DNA of 64,000 nucleotides, taken from the NCBI GenBank assembly GCA_026391455.1, contig JAPLEH010000031.1, forward strand, positions 62,001 through 126,000, written 5' to 3'. Under the pieces are notes generated by a model. That model was not told where the DNA came from. It saw only the letters and a program-made list of their open reading frames with translations, and did no database searches. Within the stretch, counting starts at the first letter, position 1. Every line of letters starts with the position of its first letter. Shown piece after piece: positions 24,244 to 33,756 of this stretch. The position numbers and the translations under genes are program-made. This DNA comes from Bacteroidota bacterium. Its GTDB lineage: Bacteria; Bacteroidota; Bacteroidia; Chitinophagales; Chitinophagaceae.

Positions 24244-26283
24244 ATGAAATACATCATCACCCTGCTAATGCTCATCAGCACCGCATCCGCGCAGATCAAC
24301 CCTGCCAACATTACCATTGCCCGCGACAGCTTTGGGGTGCCGCATATATTCGCGCCCACTGATCCCGAAGTGGCCTATGGACTGGCCTGGGCTCATGCCG
24401 AAGATGATTTTGAAACCCTGCAGCTGGTGGTCATGAGTGGTAAGGCAAGACTGGGCTCTGCCATGGGAAAAAAAGGGGCGGAGGCGGATTATGTAGTGGC
24501 CCTGCTACGTATCCGGCAAACAGTGGAAGAACAATGGAATACGCTCAGTCCCGATTTTGTGGCGTTGATAAAAGGATATGTAGAAGGATTGAATGCCTAT
24601 GCCAAAACGCATCCGGATGAAGTGAAGTACAAGCAGGCCTTTCCCTTCGATGAAAAAGATTATATGACGGCCGTGGTATTTTCTATTGGTTTGTTTTGCG
24701 GCGTGGATAATATGTTGCCACAGATCATTGATGGAAAAATACCCACGCTCCCGGAGATGAACCCGAAGGGATCCAATGCCTTTGCGATGAATTCAACCAA
24801 AACCACTACGGGAGAAAGTTATCTCGCTATCAATGCACACCAGCCGCTCGAAGGGCCGGTGGCTTTTTACGAAGCGCATTTACAAAGCGAACAGGGTTGG
24901 AATATGCTGGGGGGATTATTTCCAGGTGGTTGCCTCATCTTTCATGGTACCAATGAAAATTTAGGATGGGCGCATACCGTAAACTTTCCCGATAAGATCG
25001 ATGTATACCAATTGGAAATGAATCCGGAGAATAATGATCAATACAAATTCGACGGACAGTGGGTGAACCTCGAAGAAGATAAAGTAAGCCTGCATGTAAA
25101 GGGCGTACCCATTGCCATTGGTAAAAAAATATACTGGAGTAAATACGGGGCTACCATGAAAACCGATAAAGGTGTTTTCTCCATACGGGTACCGGCTACC
25201 ATGGACATCAAAGCATTGGAAGAATGGTACCGGATGAACAAGGCCCGCAACTTCACGGAGTTTTACAAGGCACTGAGCATGACGAGCCTGCCCATGTTCA
25301 ACATCATGTATGCAGACCGCTACGATACCATCTTTTATATCAGCAATGCAAAAATGCCGAGAAGAAACCCCGATCCAAAATACCATTGGAACAGTACGCT
25401 GCCCGGCAATACATCCGCTACCTTATGGACAGAATTCAAACCGGTGCAGGAATTACCACAATACATCAACCCCGGTTCGGGCTATTTGTATAATACCAAT
25501 CATTCGCCCTTTCTGGCAACAGAAAAAGCATTTAACCTCGACCGAACCAAATACGATGTTAATGATGGCTTCGAAACCTATCATAATAACCGCAGCCAGC
25601 GCGTAACGGAGCTGATCAATGGAGATAAAGTGGATTATGCCACCTTCAAAAAAATAAAATTCGATCAGCAGTTGCCGAAAGAATTAAAATATATCTACAG
25701 TATCGATACCATGCTGAATATGAAAGCGGCTGACTATCCAGAGCTGGCTTCGGTCATTACTAACTTTCAGCAATGGGACCGCAAAGCCATTACGCCGAGC
25801 AAAGGCGCTGCGGTATTTGTACTGGTATATGATTATGTAAGTAAAAAACTTAAGGGTGAGGCACCGCGACAATTAACCAAAGCCGAATCCATCGAAACAT
25901 ATCAGTATGTAAAAGATTACCTGATCAAAAATTTCAAAACAACGGATATTACTCTCGGGGATATTCAAAAACTCGTACGCGGCGATGATGCCCGTGCGGC
26001 CTGGGGATTACCCGATGTACTTACCGCGGCCTATACCGAACCCTATAAAGACGGCCTGCGAAAAGTGATCTCCGGCGATGCCTATATCTGCTTTGTACGT
26101 TACCCCAAAAACGGTGGCCTGCCACTCATCGAATCCGTGAATACCTTCGGTGCCTCCATGCACCCGGACTCGCCGCATTACAAAGACCAGATGGAAATGT
26201 TTCAGAAACAGCAAACGAAAAAAATGACGCTGGATAAGAAAGAAGTGCTGGCGAAGGCGGAAAGGGTGTATTCGCCAATGTAG
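24244..26283 (+). CDS. Penicillin-acylase-family Ntn hydrolase
   Basis: A 679-residue exported enzyme with a signal peptide ending STASA. The alpha-chain part has ARDSFGVPHIFA and GLAWAHAEDDFETLQ. The nucleophile is Ser177 in KGSNAFAMN, where autocatalytic cleavage would create the beta chain. Further family blocks are SYLAINAHQP, GGLFPGGCLIFHGTNENLGW and LGWAHTVNFPDKIDVYQL. Members hydrolyse amide bonds of beta-lactams, acyl-homoserine lactones or other acylated amines; the substrate is not clear here. It is expressed from the edge of composite repeat element 1, and a short family B array follows its stop. Confidence 0.92.
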   Translation: MKYIITLLMLISTASAQINPANITIARDSFGVPHIFAPTDPEVAYGLAWAHAEDDFETLQLVVMSGKARLGSAMGKKGAEADYVVALLRIRQTVEEQWNTLSPDFVALIKGYVEGLNAYAKTHPDEVKYKQAFPFDEKDYMTAVVFSIGLFCGVDNMLPQIIDGKIPTLPEMNPKGSNAFAMNSTKTTTGESYLAINAHQPLEGPVAFYEAHLQSEQGWNMLGGLFPGGCLIFHGTNENLGWAHTVNFPDKIDVYQLEMNPENNDQYKFDGQWVNLEEDKVSLHVKGVPIAIGKKIYWSKYGATMKTDKGVFSIRVPATMDIKALEEWYRMNKARNFTEFYKALSMTSLPMFNIMYADRYDTIFYISNAKMPRRNPDPKYHWNSTLPGNTSATLWTEFKPVQELPQYINPGSGYLYNTNHSPFLATEKAFNLDRTKYDVNDGFETYHNNRSQRVTELINGDKVDYATFKKIKFDQQLPKELKYIYSIDTMLNMKAADYPELASVITNFQQWDRKAITPSKGAAVFVLVYDYVSKKLKGEAPRQLTKAESIETYQYVKDYLIKNFKTTDITLGDIQKLVRGDDARAAWGLPDVLTAAYTEPYKDGLRKVISGDAYICFVRYPKNGGLPLIESVNTFGASMHPDSPHYKDQMEMFQKQQTKKMTLDKKEVLAKAERVYSPM

Positions 26284-26326
26284 AAAGCTGCGAGCTGTCA
26301 GCCGTGAGCCGCAAGCTACAAGCCAA
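26284..26326. repeat. Short 7-bp-period (family B) array after acylase gene
   Basis: Five or six AGCTGCG/AGCCGCA/AGCTACA units start at the acylase stop codon. No A array is attached; the ~157-bp tandem repeats follow instead. Confidence 0.75.
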
Positions 26327-26340
26327 GTAATTTAAACGGT

Positions 26341-27250
26341 TTCCCTCTTAAAAGCGACAGGATATATTCGTTTGATAGAAACGCTGAGTACAAGAAACCT
26401 CTCCTTTGTGTTCTTTGTGCCCTTTGTGGGAAAACTGTATTTCTCCCTTAGTCCCAATATTAGTGTACTACTAGCCAATTGCTGTAATGCGTACCCTTAA
26501 CCAGTCAAAAGCGACAGGATTTATTCGTTTAATAGAAACGTTGTGTACATAAAACATCTTCTTTGTGTTCTTTGTGCCCTTTGTGGGAAAACTGTATTTC
26601 TCCCTTAGTCCCAATATTAGTGTACTACTTGCCAATTGCTGTAATCAGTACCCTTAACCAGTCAAAAGTGACGGTATATATTTGTTTGATATAAACGTTG
26701 TGTACATAAAACCTCTCCTTTGTGTTCTTTGTGCCCTTTGTGGGAAAACTGTATTTCTCCATTAGCTCCCAACTTTAATGTGCTACGAGCCAATTACTGT
26801 AATCAGTACCCTTAACCAGTCAAAAGTGACAAGATTTATTCGTTTAATAGAAACGTTGTGTACATAAAACCTCTCCTTTGTGTTCTTTGTGCCCTTTGTG
26901 GGAAAACTGTATTTCACCATTAGCCCCAACCTTATCGTACAAGGTGCAGTAAGCTGTGAGTCAAGTACCATAAACAGTGCCCTCAACCTCTAAAAAAGCG
27001 ATGATATATATTTGTTTAATAGAAACGTTGTGTACATAAAACATCTCCTTTGTGTTCTTTGTGCCCTTTGTGGGAAAACTGTATTTCTCCATTAGCTCCC
27101 AACTTTAATGTGCTACGAGCCAATTACTGTAATCAGTACCCTTAACCACTCAAAAGCGACAGGATTTATTCGTTTAATAGAAACGCTGAGTACATAAAAC
27201 ATCTCCTTTGTGTTCTTTGTGCCCTTTGTGGGAAAACTGTATTTATCCCC
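26341..27250. repeat. Six-copy tandem repeat of ~157 bp
   Basis: Six copies of a unit containing CTTTGTGTTCTTTGTG plus CCCTTTGTGGGAAAACTG start at 26405, 26562, 26719, 26877, 27049 and 27207. Spacing is 157-158 bp, with one 172-bp interval. Each copy also has GACAGGATTTATTCG-like and AATCAGTACCCTTAACC blocks. The core is itself three 9-bp steps (CTTTGTGTT, CTTTGTGCC, CTTTGTGGG). Copy 5 follows a diverged spacer. The array ends about 110 bp before the secreted-protein gene and holds no credible reading frame. Confidence 0.93.
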
Positions 27251-27359
27251 TGGCCTTGCGATAACAAGAAAAATGAGATAACTTTAAAAACACCAATACC
27301 TCTTTTTACAAATGCAACCAGCTAACCCGTTTGCATCGACTAGCATAAACAACCCGACC

Positions 27360-29270
27360 ATGAGAATTCCCTTCCTCCTTGCCCTATTACTAATAGCAGC
27401 CGCCCTGCCTGCACAGGTGATTCGTAATACCCAACCTGTAAACAAATCAGTGAATATTAATAATGCGAATAATATTAAAAAAGACACCACACCCGCACGC
27501 ACCACCACAAAACCCACCACTACCACCGGTATGCGGCCAGTTCGCACCGCTAATGCTCCGACCTATCTGAAAGATATCGCCATACTACCAAACCTTAAAT
27601 GGTTCACAACTTATATCGCCACCGACCCGGATGTAAAACCACCGGTATGGACGGCGACCTATTCTTCTGGCGAGTTGAAGTACATCACCAATAAAGGGCA
27701 AACCCCACAATGGAAAGCAGACTTTATCTGGCATACCATTCCCGCAGACGCCACATCGGCCCGGGTGGAAATCAGCGCACTCCCTTTTTCCGCTGATAAT
27801 AACGCCGCAGTTATAGAAACAAAACAAATACCCCGTACCCAACCAGACAGTATAAAATTTATAATCGACTTCAAAGAAAAGCTGAATGTACCGGATAATA
27901 TCCCCCGACGTACCAATCCAACCGTATTGCCTGTAAAGCGGATCAACAATAACTCTCCGAAGGGTCTTTCCAATATGATCGTTCCGGGTTCGTATTATGT
28001 AAGGTTGACCCCGCTCAATGCAAAAGGAGAAGTTGTGGGAAAACCGGGTAATACCATTAAAATAATACCGGATACCATCAACTTTCCGGCGCCACCAATA
28101 CCCACCAGCGAAGATTCCCTGCAATCTGATTATGAGATCACATCGGTAAAATACATTCCCATGCATTATCCGGAGCAGCAGTTTGCACAATGTATTGTCG
28201 TTACCGGTTACAACGAGGGATTTATTGCAGGACCGCTCGGCAATACATGGGGCGAGCAGATGATCAACAGTTTTAAACAAGCCTTTCCGGTAGGAAAGAT
28301 CATATGCCCTTCACCACCCAAAGAAAAATCCTGGTATGAAGAAGCATTCGACAATATCACTAATGCGGCAGCCATAGCAGTAAACGGAGCATCCAAAGTA
28401 TATAATGAAACGAAATCTTACCTCAAGAAAAAGTTCAGTGAATACATGTGCAATTATGATCCGGCAGTAAGCATGAATAAAAAAATGGTGGAGCAGACCG
28501 GCCTGAGCAAAGAAAAAATTGATTCAGGGTGTAATACTGCTACAGGCATTGCATTTGAAACGGCCATGACCTATGCCGGTATGCCACCCAGCATTCCCAA
28601 TTTCGATGAAATGTGCAAAATGGCGAAAGGGCAACTGGTGGAATTATTGGTGCAAACCGCCATTGATAAAACAGGAATGCCCTGTGAAGAGATTTGCCGG
28701 CAACAGATCATGGCCGGTCTTAACCAAATGATTGAAGAAAGCGCGAAGAAAAATATTCAAAACGGAGGATTCTTCAATTACAAACCAGACCCGCGCGGAC
28801 AATACAGGCCTGCATATGTGGAAATAGAGATCACCCGTAAACGAAATTCGCAAAAAGGACAAACCATAATTACCAATCTCAACTTTACCCCTATCGTTAA
28901 TAAAACCGTTTCGCAAAAGGATATCAATGGTAAACCGTATTCCTTGTACATCAGCAGTGCTGCTTTATATGAACGTATTCAGTTGCCTGTACCCTATTTA
29001 ACCAATGCCGGAGATAAGATCAAACTGGTGGCCGTGCTTACACCCAAAATGACATTTATAGTGAACAATTGCAGCGATAAAAAAATATCGGGAATAGATT
29101 CCCGTCAGCATCTTTGCCTGGGTTGGAATACGATTGAACAAAACAGTGACGATGCAAAGAAAAGCAGCGGATACAGCCTCATGCTCGACAATGCCGTGAT
29201 ACAGGTAAACCCGGCCGGAAAAATAAAACTCGCACCGGGTGTGAATACGCAATTTGTACACCATCAATAA
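27360..29270 (+). CDS. Large secreted protein of unknown function
   Basis: A 636-residue protein with a clear signal peptide (RIPFLLALLLIAAALPAQ). A Thr/Pro/Asn-rich low-complexity stretch (about residues 25-60) follows. A beta-rich region comes next, then a helical region with several cysteines (KIICPS, YMCNYDP, SGCNTATG, EMCKMAKG, GMPCEEICR), and a beta-rich C-terminal domain. The phrase GMPPSIPNFDEMCKMAKGQL, followed later by TAIDKTGMPCEE, looks like a repeated helical motif. I recognise no named domain. The start at 27360 is chosen because it begins the signal peptide; an ATG 48 nt upstream adds non-signal residues. Confidence 0.72.
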   Translation: MRIPFLLALLLIAAALPAQVIRNTQPVNKSVNINNANNIKKDTTPARTTTKPTTTTGMRPVRTANAPTYLKDIAILPNLKWFTTYIATDPDVKPPVWTATYSSGELKYITNKGQTPQWKADFIWHTIPADATSARVEISALPFSADNNAAVIETKQIPRTQPDSIKFIIDFKEKLNVPDNIPRRTNPTVLPVKRINNNSPKGLSNMIVPGSYYVRLTPLNAKGEVVGKPGNTIKIIPDTINFPAPPIPTSEDSLQSDYEITSVKYIPMHYPEQQFAQCIVVTGYNEGFIAGPLGNTWGEQMINSFKQAFPVGKIICPSPPKEKSWYEEAFDNITNAAAIAVNGASKVYNETKSYLKKKFSEYMCNYDPAVSMNKKMVEQTGLSKEKIDSGCNTATGIAFETAMTYAGMPPSIPNFDEMCKMAKGQLVELLVQTAIDKTGMPCEEICRQQIMAGLNQMIEESAKKNIQNGGFFNYKPDPRGQYRPAYVEIEITRKRNSQKGQTIITNLNFTPIVNKTVSQKDINGKPYSLYISSAALYERIQLPVPYLTNAGDKIKLVAVLTPKMTFIVNNCSDKKISGIDSRQHLCLGWNTIEQNSDDAKKSSGYSLMLDNAVIQVNPAGKIKLAPGVNTQFVHHQ

Positions 29271-29327
29271 AAAATATAATCGTTGATACTCCGTACCAGC
29301 GGGTATCAATAATCACCATTCCATATT

Positions 29328-29335
29328 TATCTTTG
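29328..29335 (+). promoter_or_regulatory. Candidate -7 box TATCTTTG
   Basis: An exact TAnnTTTG match 21 bp before the ATG of the DUF4476 gene. Confidence 0.6.
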
Positions 29336-29356
29336 AACCCATAAAAACGACCACAT

Positions 29357-30106
29357 ATGAAAAAATGGATCACCCTTTTCACTGTTCTTTGTTTTTCCCT
29401 TTCTGTATTCGCACAGTTCGGGCCCAATACCAGTAATCTTACCATCAGTACCACCGGTGCCAGTAACCTGAAGATTCGTCTCGCCGGAAAAAAATACAGC
29501 TTGCAGGATCGCAGCCTTACCTTTCAGGGACTCGCCCCCGGCAATTATACCCTCAGTATATTTCAACTCCAGCCGAAAGCATTCGGCGGCGGTACTGAAT
29601 ATGTAACCGTATTTGATCGTACCATCACCCTTACTTCGCAAAAACATATGGAAGTATGTGTACTGCGTTTTGGTAAAGTGGCCTGGGATGAAAAATTCAT
29701 CGAGCGCGACAACTGGAACGAGAATTTCCAAAACCCCGAACCCGACCGCGACCGCTGGAATAGTGGCGGTGGTGGCAATGGCGGCAATGGTGGCAACTGG
29801 GGAAACAACAACTACCGCGAACCCGTAGATCCCAATCAGTTTGCCCGCATCAGGGATATGATCAAAAAAGAAGCGTTCGACGATAATAAGAACAGTACGG
29901 CCAGAGCTATTATGAAGAACAATTGGTTCACTGCCGAACAATTAAAAACCATCGCCGGCTTCTTCACCTTCGATAATGGCCGCCTGCAATTCGCCAAATT
30001 CGCTTACGATTATTGCACCGACCCCGGCAACTTTTTCATTCTTGGCGATACGTTTGTGTTTGATAGCAATAAACAGGAGTTGATGAAGTTCATCGCGGGA
30101 AAGTAG
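29357..30106 (+). CDS. Secreted DUF4476-domain protein
   Basis: A 249-residue protein with a signal peptide ending SVFAQ. Residues 20-110 form a beta-rich domain with a PEGA-like phrase (TFQGLAPGNYTLSIFQ). A Gly/Asn/Trp-rich linker follows (about 133-155). The C-terminal 95 residues are a DUF4476 domain: FARIRDMIKKEAFDDNKNS, NWFTAEQLKTIAGFFTFDN, FAKFAYDYCTDP. The family is common in Bacteroidota and its function is unknown. It has its own -7 box. The family A repeat array begins 3 nt after the stop. Confidence 0.85.
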   Translation: MKKWITLFTVLCFSLSVFAQFGPNTSNLTISTTGASNLKIRLAGKKYSLQDRSLTFQGLAPGNYTLSIFQLQPKAFGGGTEYVTVFDRTITLTSQKHMEVCVLRFGKVAWDEKFIERDNWNENFQNPEPDRDRWNSGGGGNGGNGGNWGNNNYREPVDPNQFARIRDMIKKEAFDDNKNSTARAIMKNNWFTAEQLKTIAGFFTFDNGRLQFAKFAYDYCTDPGNFFILGDTFVFDSNKQELMKFIAGK

Positions 30107-30108
30107 GG

Positions 30109-30799
30109 CAGGTTGCATAAGTTCCATAGGTTGAAGAGGTTGCATAAGTTCCATAGGTTGAAGAGGTTGCATAGGTTCAAGACGTTCAAAAAGTTCAAGA
30201 GGTTTAAGAGGCGTGCCCGGCTACCTCCACTTTGTTTCGGCAGGTAAACCGTGGTGGGTTTAAGAGGTGACATAAGTTGAATACAGTTCGCGGTTGCGGG
30301 TTGCTGGTTTCTTGCCTGCCTGCCTACCTTCATTTCATTACGGTAGGTAGGTTGCATAAGTTCCATAGGTTGCATAGGTTCAAGACGTTTAAGACGTTCA
30401 AGAGGCGTGCCCGCCTGCCTGCATTTTATTACGGCAGGTAAACCGTGGCGGGTTCCATAGGTTGAATACATTTAGCAGCACGTAGCTGGCTGTTTTCTTG
30501 CCCCAAAGGGGTAAACAGCTTGTAGCTAACAACCATTATTGTCCGGGGAAAGTTTTTGCAAAGCCCTGAAACATTGCCCCAGAGCGGGTTCTAGCCCCTC
30601 TCCTTTGGGGAGGGGTTGGGGAGGGGTCTGAATTGATTTTCAAACTAATAAATAGTTTTACCGGACAACACGGACAACAATGGCTAACAACTTGAAACTA
30701 GCTGTTGAAAGCTCAAAGCTGATAGCTCGCCCCAAAGGGGTAAACAGCTCATATCTGGCTGTTTACTTGCAGCTTGTGGCTAACAGCTTACAGCTTCTC
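30109..30799. repeat. Composite intergenic element 2 (A array - junctions - B array, inverted orientation)
   Basis: From 30110 eleven perfectly phased 9-bp units (AGGTTGCAT, AAGTTCCAT, AGGTTGAAG and so on) run to about 30208. Blocks with CCTGCC palindromes, GTTGAATACAGTTCGCGG, more A units and GTTGAATACATTTAGCAGC follow. The 7-bp-period B array then runs (TAGCTGGCTGTTTTC, GCCCCAAAGGGG, AGCTTGTAGC) up to the protease stop at 30800. A REP-like palindrome is embedded at 30592. No gene is seen in these 690 bp. Confidence 0.92.
30592..30630. repeat. REP-like palindrome, copy 1
   Basis: AGCCCCTCTCC pairs with GGGGAGGGG, followed by a second TTGGGGAGGGG arm. Two more copies lie at 49512 and 49602. 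Confidence 0.8.
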
Positions 30800-33223
30800 T
30801 CACTCCTCGCATCCAATCGGCGCTCCCGGAGGCATTACCGCATGCATCGTCGGTTTTGCTTTTTCGGGAGCGCTTATGCGTTCAAGCGCTAATAACAAAT
30901 GACCGGCATAGGTTACATCCTTCGCCGTTTTACTTTTGGTATCAATGAATAGTTTCAGCTCCTGCAATTTTTTCCGGATTACGGATTTGGTAATGAAGGA
31001 GGCATTATCATCTATACTGGCAGCTAATAAATACGTGAGTAATACCTGTTCCGTTTGCAGTTGTATCAATCCTTCCATGCCCGTGCGGCGCGGTGCTTTC
31101 CAGGTGGCTTGCAGTAAAGTGTCGATCATTTCGTCGAGACCAAGTCCTTTATATTGTACCTGATATTCCACCAGGCGATTGAGGCGTTCACTGTTGAACA
31201 ATAACGATAGCGGAAGATCGGCAGCGGTTTCTGCCGGACTCAATACATCAAAACCCAAACCCGTACGTTTTTTAAATAATTCACGATTGTATTCATAGCC
31301 TGCCGGGCGGGGCGGAATGATTGCCGCAATTTTTTCAGGCAATACCAGCGCAGCGGGATGTAACGTAGAGATTACTCCCTGCAAAGCCTTCAGTTGTTCG
31401 TCACGGGTCATGGCTTTGGTAATGGGCTGACCATCGCCGCGAAGCGCATAAGAATAGTACATGCCGCCAACCTGCTTCACCACGGCTTCCACCTGGTAAC
31501 GATGCAACAAGTATACCGGTACCAATACATCTTCGAGCTGCGCCAAAGGCATACCGGTGCGAATATTTTTTTCACCAAATTGTGACAAGGCTTTCGCTCT
31601 CACTTTCATGATATGTGATAACTCCTCCACGGGGCTCTGTCCATTATCCCACAAATGCGCAGTGGGATGCAAGCCACCGGGCGCACGGGCATCACGATCG
31701 CTGATGTATTGCAGCCCTTTAGTGAATGCATTGGAGAGCAGTTGATCGAGTTGTGCTTTTTCATTTGTTCCTTTTGGAAAATCCTGATAGCCCCAGGTAA
31801 TGCTTACCTTATCCCATTCACCAATACCATCGGCATAGGCATTGCCCAGATCGATCTCACCGTTTGCATTCAATTGAATGGTGGGATGCGGATAATCCAT
31901 CACACTGCTGCGGTTTACCACGCTGGCGGCATAGTTGTGCATCAGCCCGAGTGTATGGCCCACTTCATGCGCCGATAATTGTTTTAATCTATTCAATGCC
32001 ATCTGCAGCATTTTATTATTCTTCGGATCAGGCATCGTATTATTTTCAAAAGGGGCTAACAATCCCTGTGCGATCAGATAATCCTGTCTTACCCGAAGGG
32101 AACCCAGTGATACATGCCCTTTAATGATCTCACCGGTACGCGGATCGGTTACGGAAGCACCGTACGACCAGCCCCGGGTGGAGCGGTGTACCCAGTTGAT
32201 CACGTTAAACCTTACATCCATCGGATCGGCATCGGCCGGCAATATTTTTACCTGAAAGGCATTGATATATCCTGCTGCTTCAAAAGCCTGATTCCACCAT
32301 TGTGCGCCTTCGAGCAGGGCACTGCGGATGGGTTCGGGAGTACCATTGTCGATATAATATACGATCGGTTTTACGGCTTCACTACGTGCGGCAGTGGGAT
32401 CTTTTTTCTGCAGCCGGTGACGCATAATGTAAAATTTATCGATCGGCTCAGATACCGGAGTGCTGTAATCAAAAAAAGAAATGGGTATATAACTGCTGCG
32501 CGGGTCGAATACTCGGGGTGTATAGTTGCCATCGGGCAGTTGTACAAAGGAATGATGCATCCGTAAGGTGATGGCTTCGGAAGAAGGGGTTACTGAATTC
32601 ACATAGTTGCCCGTTTCGCCATCACTGTTTACGAGGGTAATGCTGGCTTCGAGTTCGGTATTCTGCGGAAAGTTTTTACTCATGGGCAGATAGATCGCAG
32701 AGCGTGATTTATCCAGTGCATAATTGCCCTGCCGCATACTGCGGATACGGTTGCCGGCCCGCATGGCATCACGCAATAAAAAATCGGTAAGGTCAACCAG
32801 CAGGTGTCCGTTGCTTTCTGCTTCAATAGTAAATCCCCAGAGGGTGGATTGGGCAAAGGATTGCTCCACGGCCTTTTTTTCATTTGCATCATTGGTAATA
32901 GCGCGGTAATCATAATTCGGTTGTACCATCATCAGTTTACGGCCAGAGCGAATGAATTTGATGATACGGGTATCACCTAGCAGGCCGCGGTCGAGCCCGA
33001 TATCGTTGGAGCCGAGTGCTGCGGGAAGCGACGTGATATAGAGCAGTTCGCTATCGGTTTGATTCACTTCCAGCCAGATCTTACCTGTGCTTTCATCCCA
33101 ATAGAAATGCATATACCCTTCATACTTCTTCAGCCCTTTTGTTTTATCCTCAATCGTGGGCAGTGCCTGCGAAAAAGATGGGAGGGAAATCAGCAAACAA
33201 AGCAAACCGGTAAGCCATCGCAT
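30800..33223 (-). CDS. Exported zinc metalloprotease, DUF5117/DUF5118 type
   Basis: An 807-residue protein with a signal peptide (LLCLLISLPSFSQA). The N-terminal region (TKGLKKYEGYMHFYWDE, then ELLYITSLPAALGSNDIGLD) matches the domain preceding the catalytic part in Bacteroidota zinc-dependent metalloproteases. The active site is HEVGHTLGLMHN, with a later SSVMDYPHP Met-turn, as in metzincins. The start at 33223 (MRWLTG) is used. The frame stays open upstream to 33340, but those codons are the 9-bp repeat and would read Glu-Pro-Leu triplets. Family B repeats reach its stop codon. Confidence 0.9.
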   Translation of the reverse strand: MRWLTGLLCLLISLPSFSQALPTIEDKTKGLKKYEGYMHFYWDESTGKIWLEVNQTDSELLYITSLPAALGSNDIGLDRGLLGDTRIIKFIRSGRKLMMVQPNYDYRAITNDANEKKAVEQSFAQSTLWGFTIEAESNGHLLVDLTDFLLRDAMRAGNRIRSMRQGNYALDKSRSAIYLPMSKNFPQNTELEASITLVNSDGETGNYVNSVTPSSEAITLRMHHSFVQLPDGNYTPRVFDPRSSYIPISFFDYSTPVSEPIDKFYIMRHRLQKKDPTAARSEAVKPIVYYIDNGTPEPIRSALLEGAQWWNQAFEAAGYINAFQVKILPADADPMDVRFNVINWVHRSTRGWSYGASVTDPRTGEIIKGHVSLGSLRVRQDYLIAQGLLAPFENNTMPDPKNNKMLQMALNRLKQLSAHEVGHTLGLMHNYAASVVNRSSVMDYPHPTIQLNANGEIDLGNAYADGIGEWDKVSITWGYQDFPKGTNEKAQLDQLLSNAFTKGLQYISDRDARAPGGLHPTAHLWDNGQSPVEELSHIMKVRAKALSQFGEKNIRTGMPLAQLEDVLVPVYLLHRYQVEAVVKQVGGMYYSYALRGDGQPITKAMTRDEQLKALQGVISTLHPAALVLPEKIAAIIPPRPAGYEYNRELFKKRTGLGFDVLSPAETAADLPLSLLFNSERLNRLVEYQVQYKGLGLDEMIDTLLQATWKAPRRTGMEGLIQLQTEQVLLTYLLAASIDDNASFITKSVIRKKLQELKLFIDTKSKTAKDVTYAGHLLLALERISAPEKAKPTMHAVMPPGAPIGCEE

Positions 33224-33276
33224 AGGAAGTGTTTTTGTTCTGTACAAGATAAAGTAGTGCGCGGAGTTGGGCAAAA

Positions 33277-33745
33277 AAGTTTCAGGAGGTTGCATAGGTT
33301 CAAGAGGTTCCAGATGTTCAAGAAGTTCAAGAGGTTCCATAGGTTACATAAGTTGCATAAGTTTCATAGGTTTCATAGGTTGCATAGGCTTGCCTGCCTA
33401 CCTTCATTTCATTACGGCAGGTAAACCGTAGCTTTTGCGTAGGTAGGTTCAAGAGGCGTGCCCGCCGTGGCGGGTTCCATAGGTTACATAAGTTGAATAG
33501 GTTGCATAAGCCTGCCTGCCGGCAGGCAGGTTGAATACAGTTCGCGGTTAGTTGTTCACCCAAAAGAGGCTTGCCTTCTTTTGGGCTGGCTGTTTGCTCG
33601 AAGCTCGCCCCAAAGGGGCAGGCAACTTGCAGCTAGAGGCTGTTAGCTTGTATCTGGCTGTTCAAGGCTCACAGCTCGAAGCTGACAGCTCGCTTCTGGC
33701 TGTTTTCTTGTAGCTTGCAGCTCACAGCTTGTAGCTCTTTTCCGT
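33277..33745. repeat. Composite intergenic element 3 (A array - junction - B array, inverted orientation)
   Basis: Nine-bp units (AGGTTCAAG, AGGTTACAT, AAGTTGCAT and so on) run from 33277, with a CCTACCTTCATTTCATTACGG block and a GCCTGCCGGCAGGC palindrome. The junction GTTGAATACAGTTCGCGG lies near 33530. A 7-bp-period B array (AGCTCGA, AGCTGAC, AGCTTGT types, one GCCCCAAAGGGG) then runs to within about 12 bp of the PcrA start. The A side abuts the start of the zinc protease gene. Confidence 0.92.
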
Positions 33746-33756
33746 ACCTTGCACCC

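Noticed and set aside
26341-27250. CRISPR or iteron origin
   Set aside because: The 157-bp period is too long for CRISPR, the spacers are themselves repeated, and there is no replication gene nearby.
30010-30471. Minus-strand open frame of 153 codons
   Set aside because: It is the A array read as Asn-Leu-X triplets plus the antisense of the DUF4476 gene; a by-product of a period divisible by three.
33223-33340. N-terminal extension of the zinc protease frame
   Set aside because: The codons are the 9-bp repeat read as Glu-Pro-Leu-type triplets and lie before a good signal peptide.
33715-33756. Upstream start of the PcrA gene
   Set aside because: It lies in the B array, and the added residues are not helicase-like.
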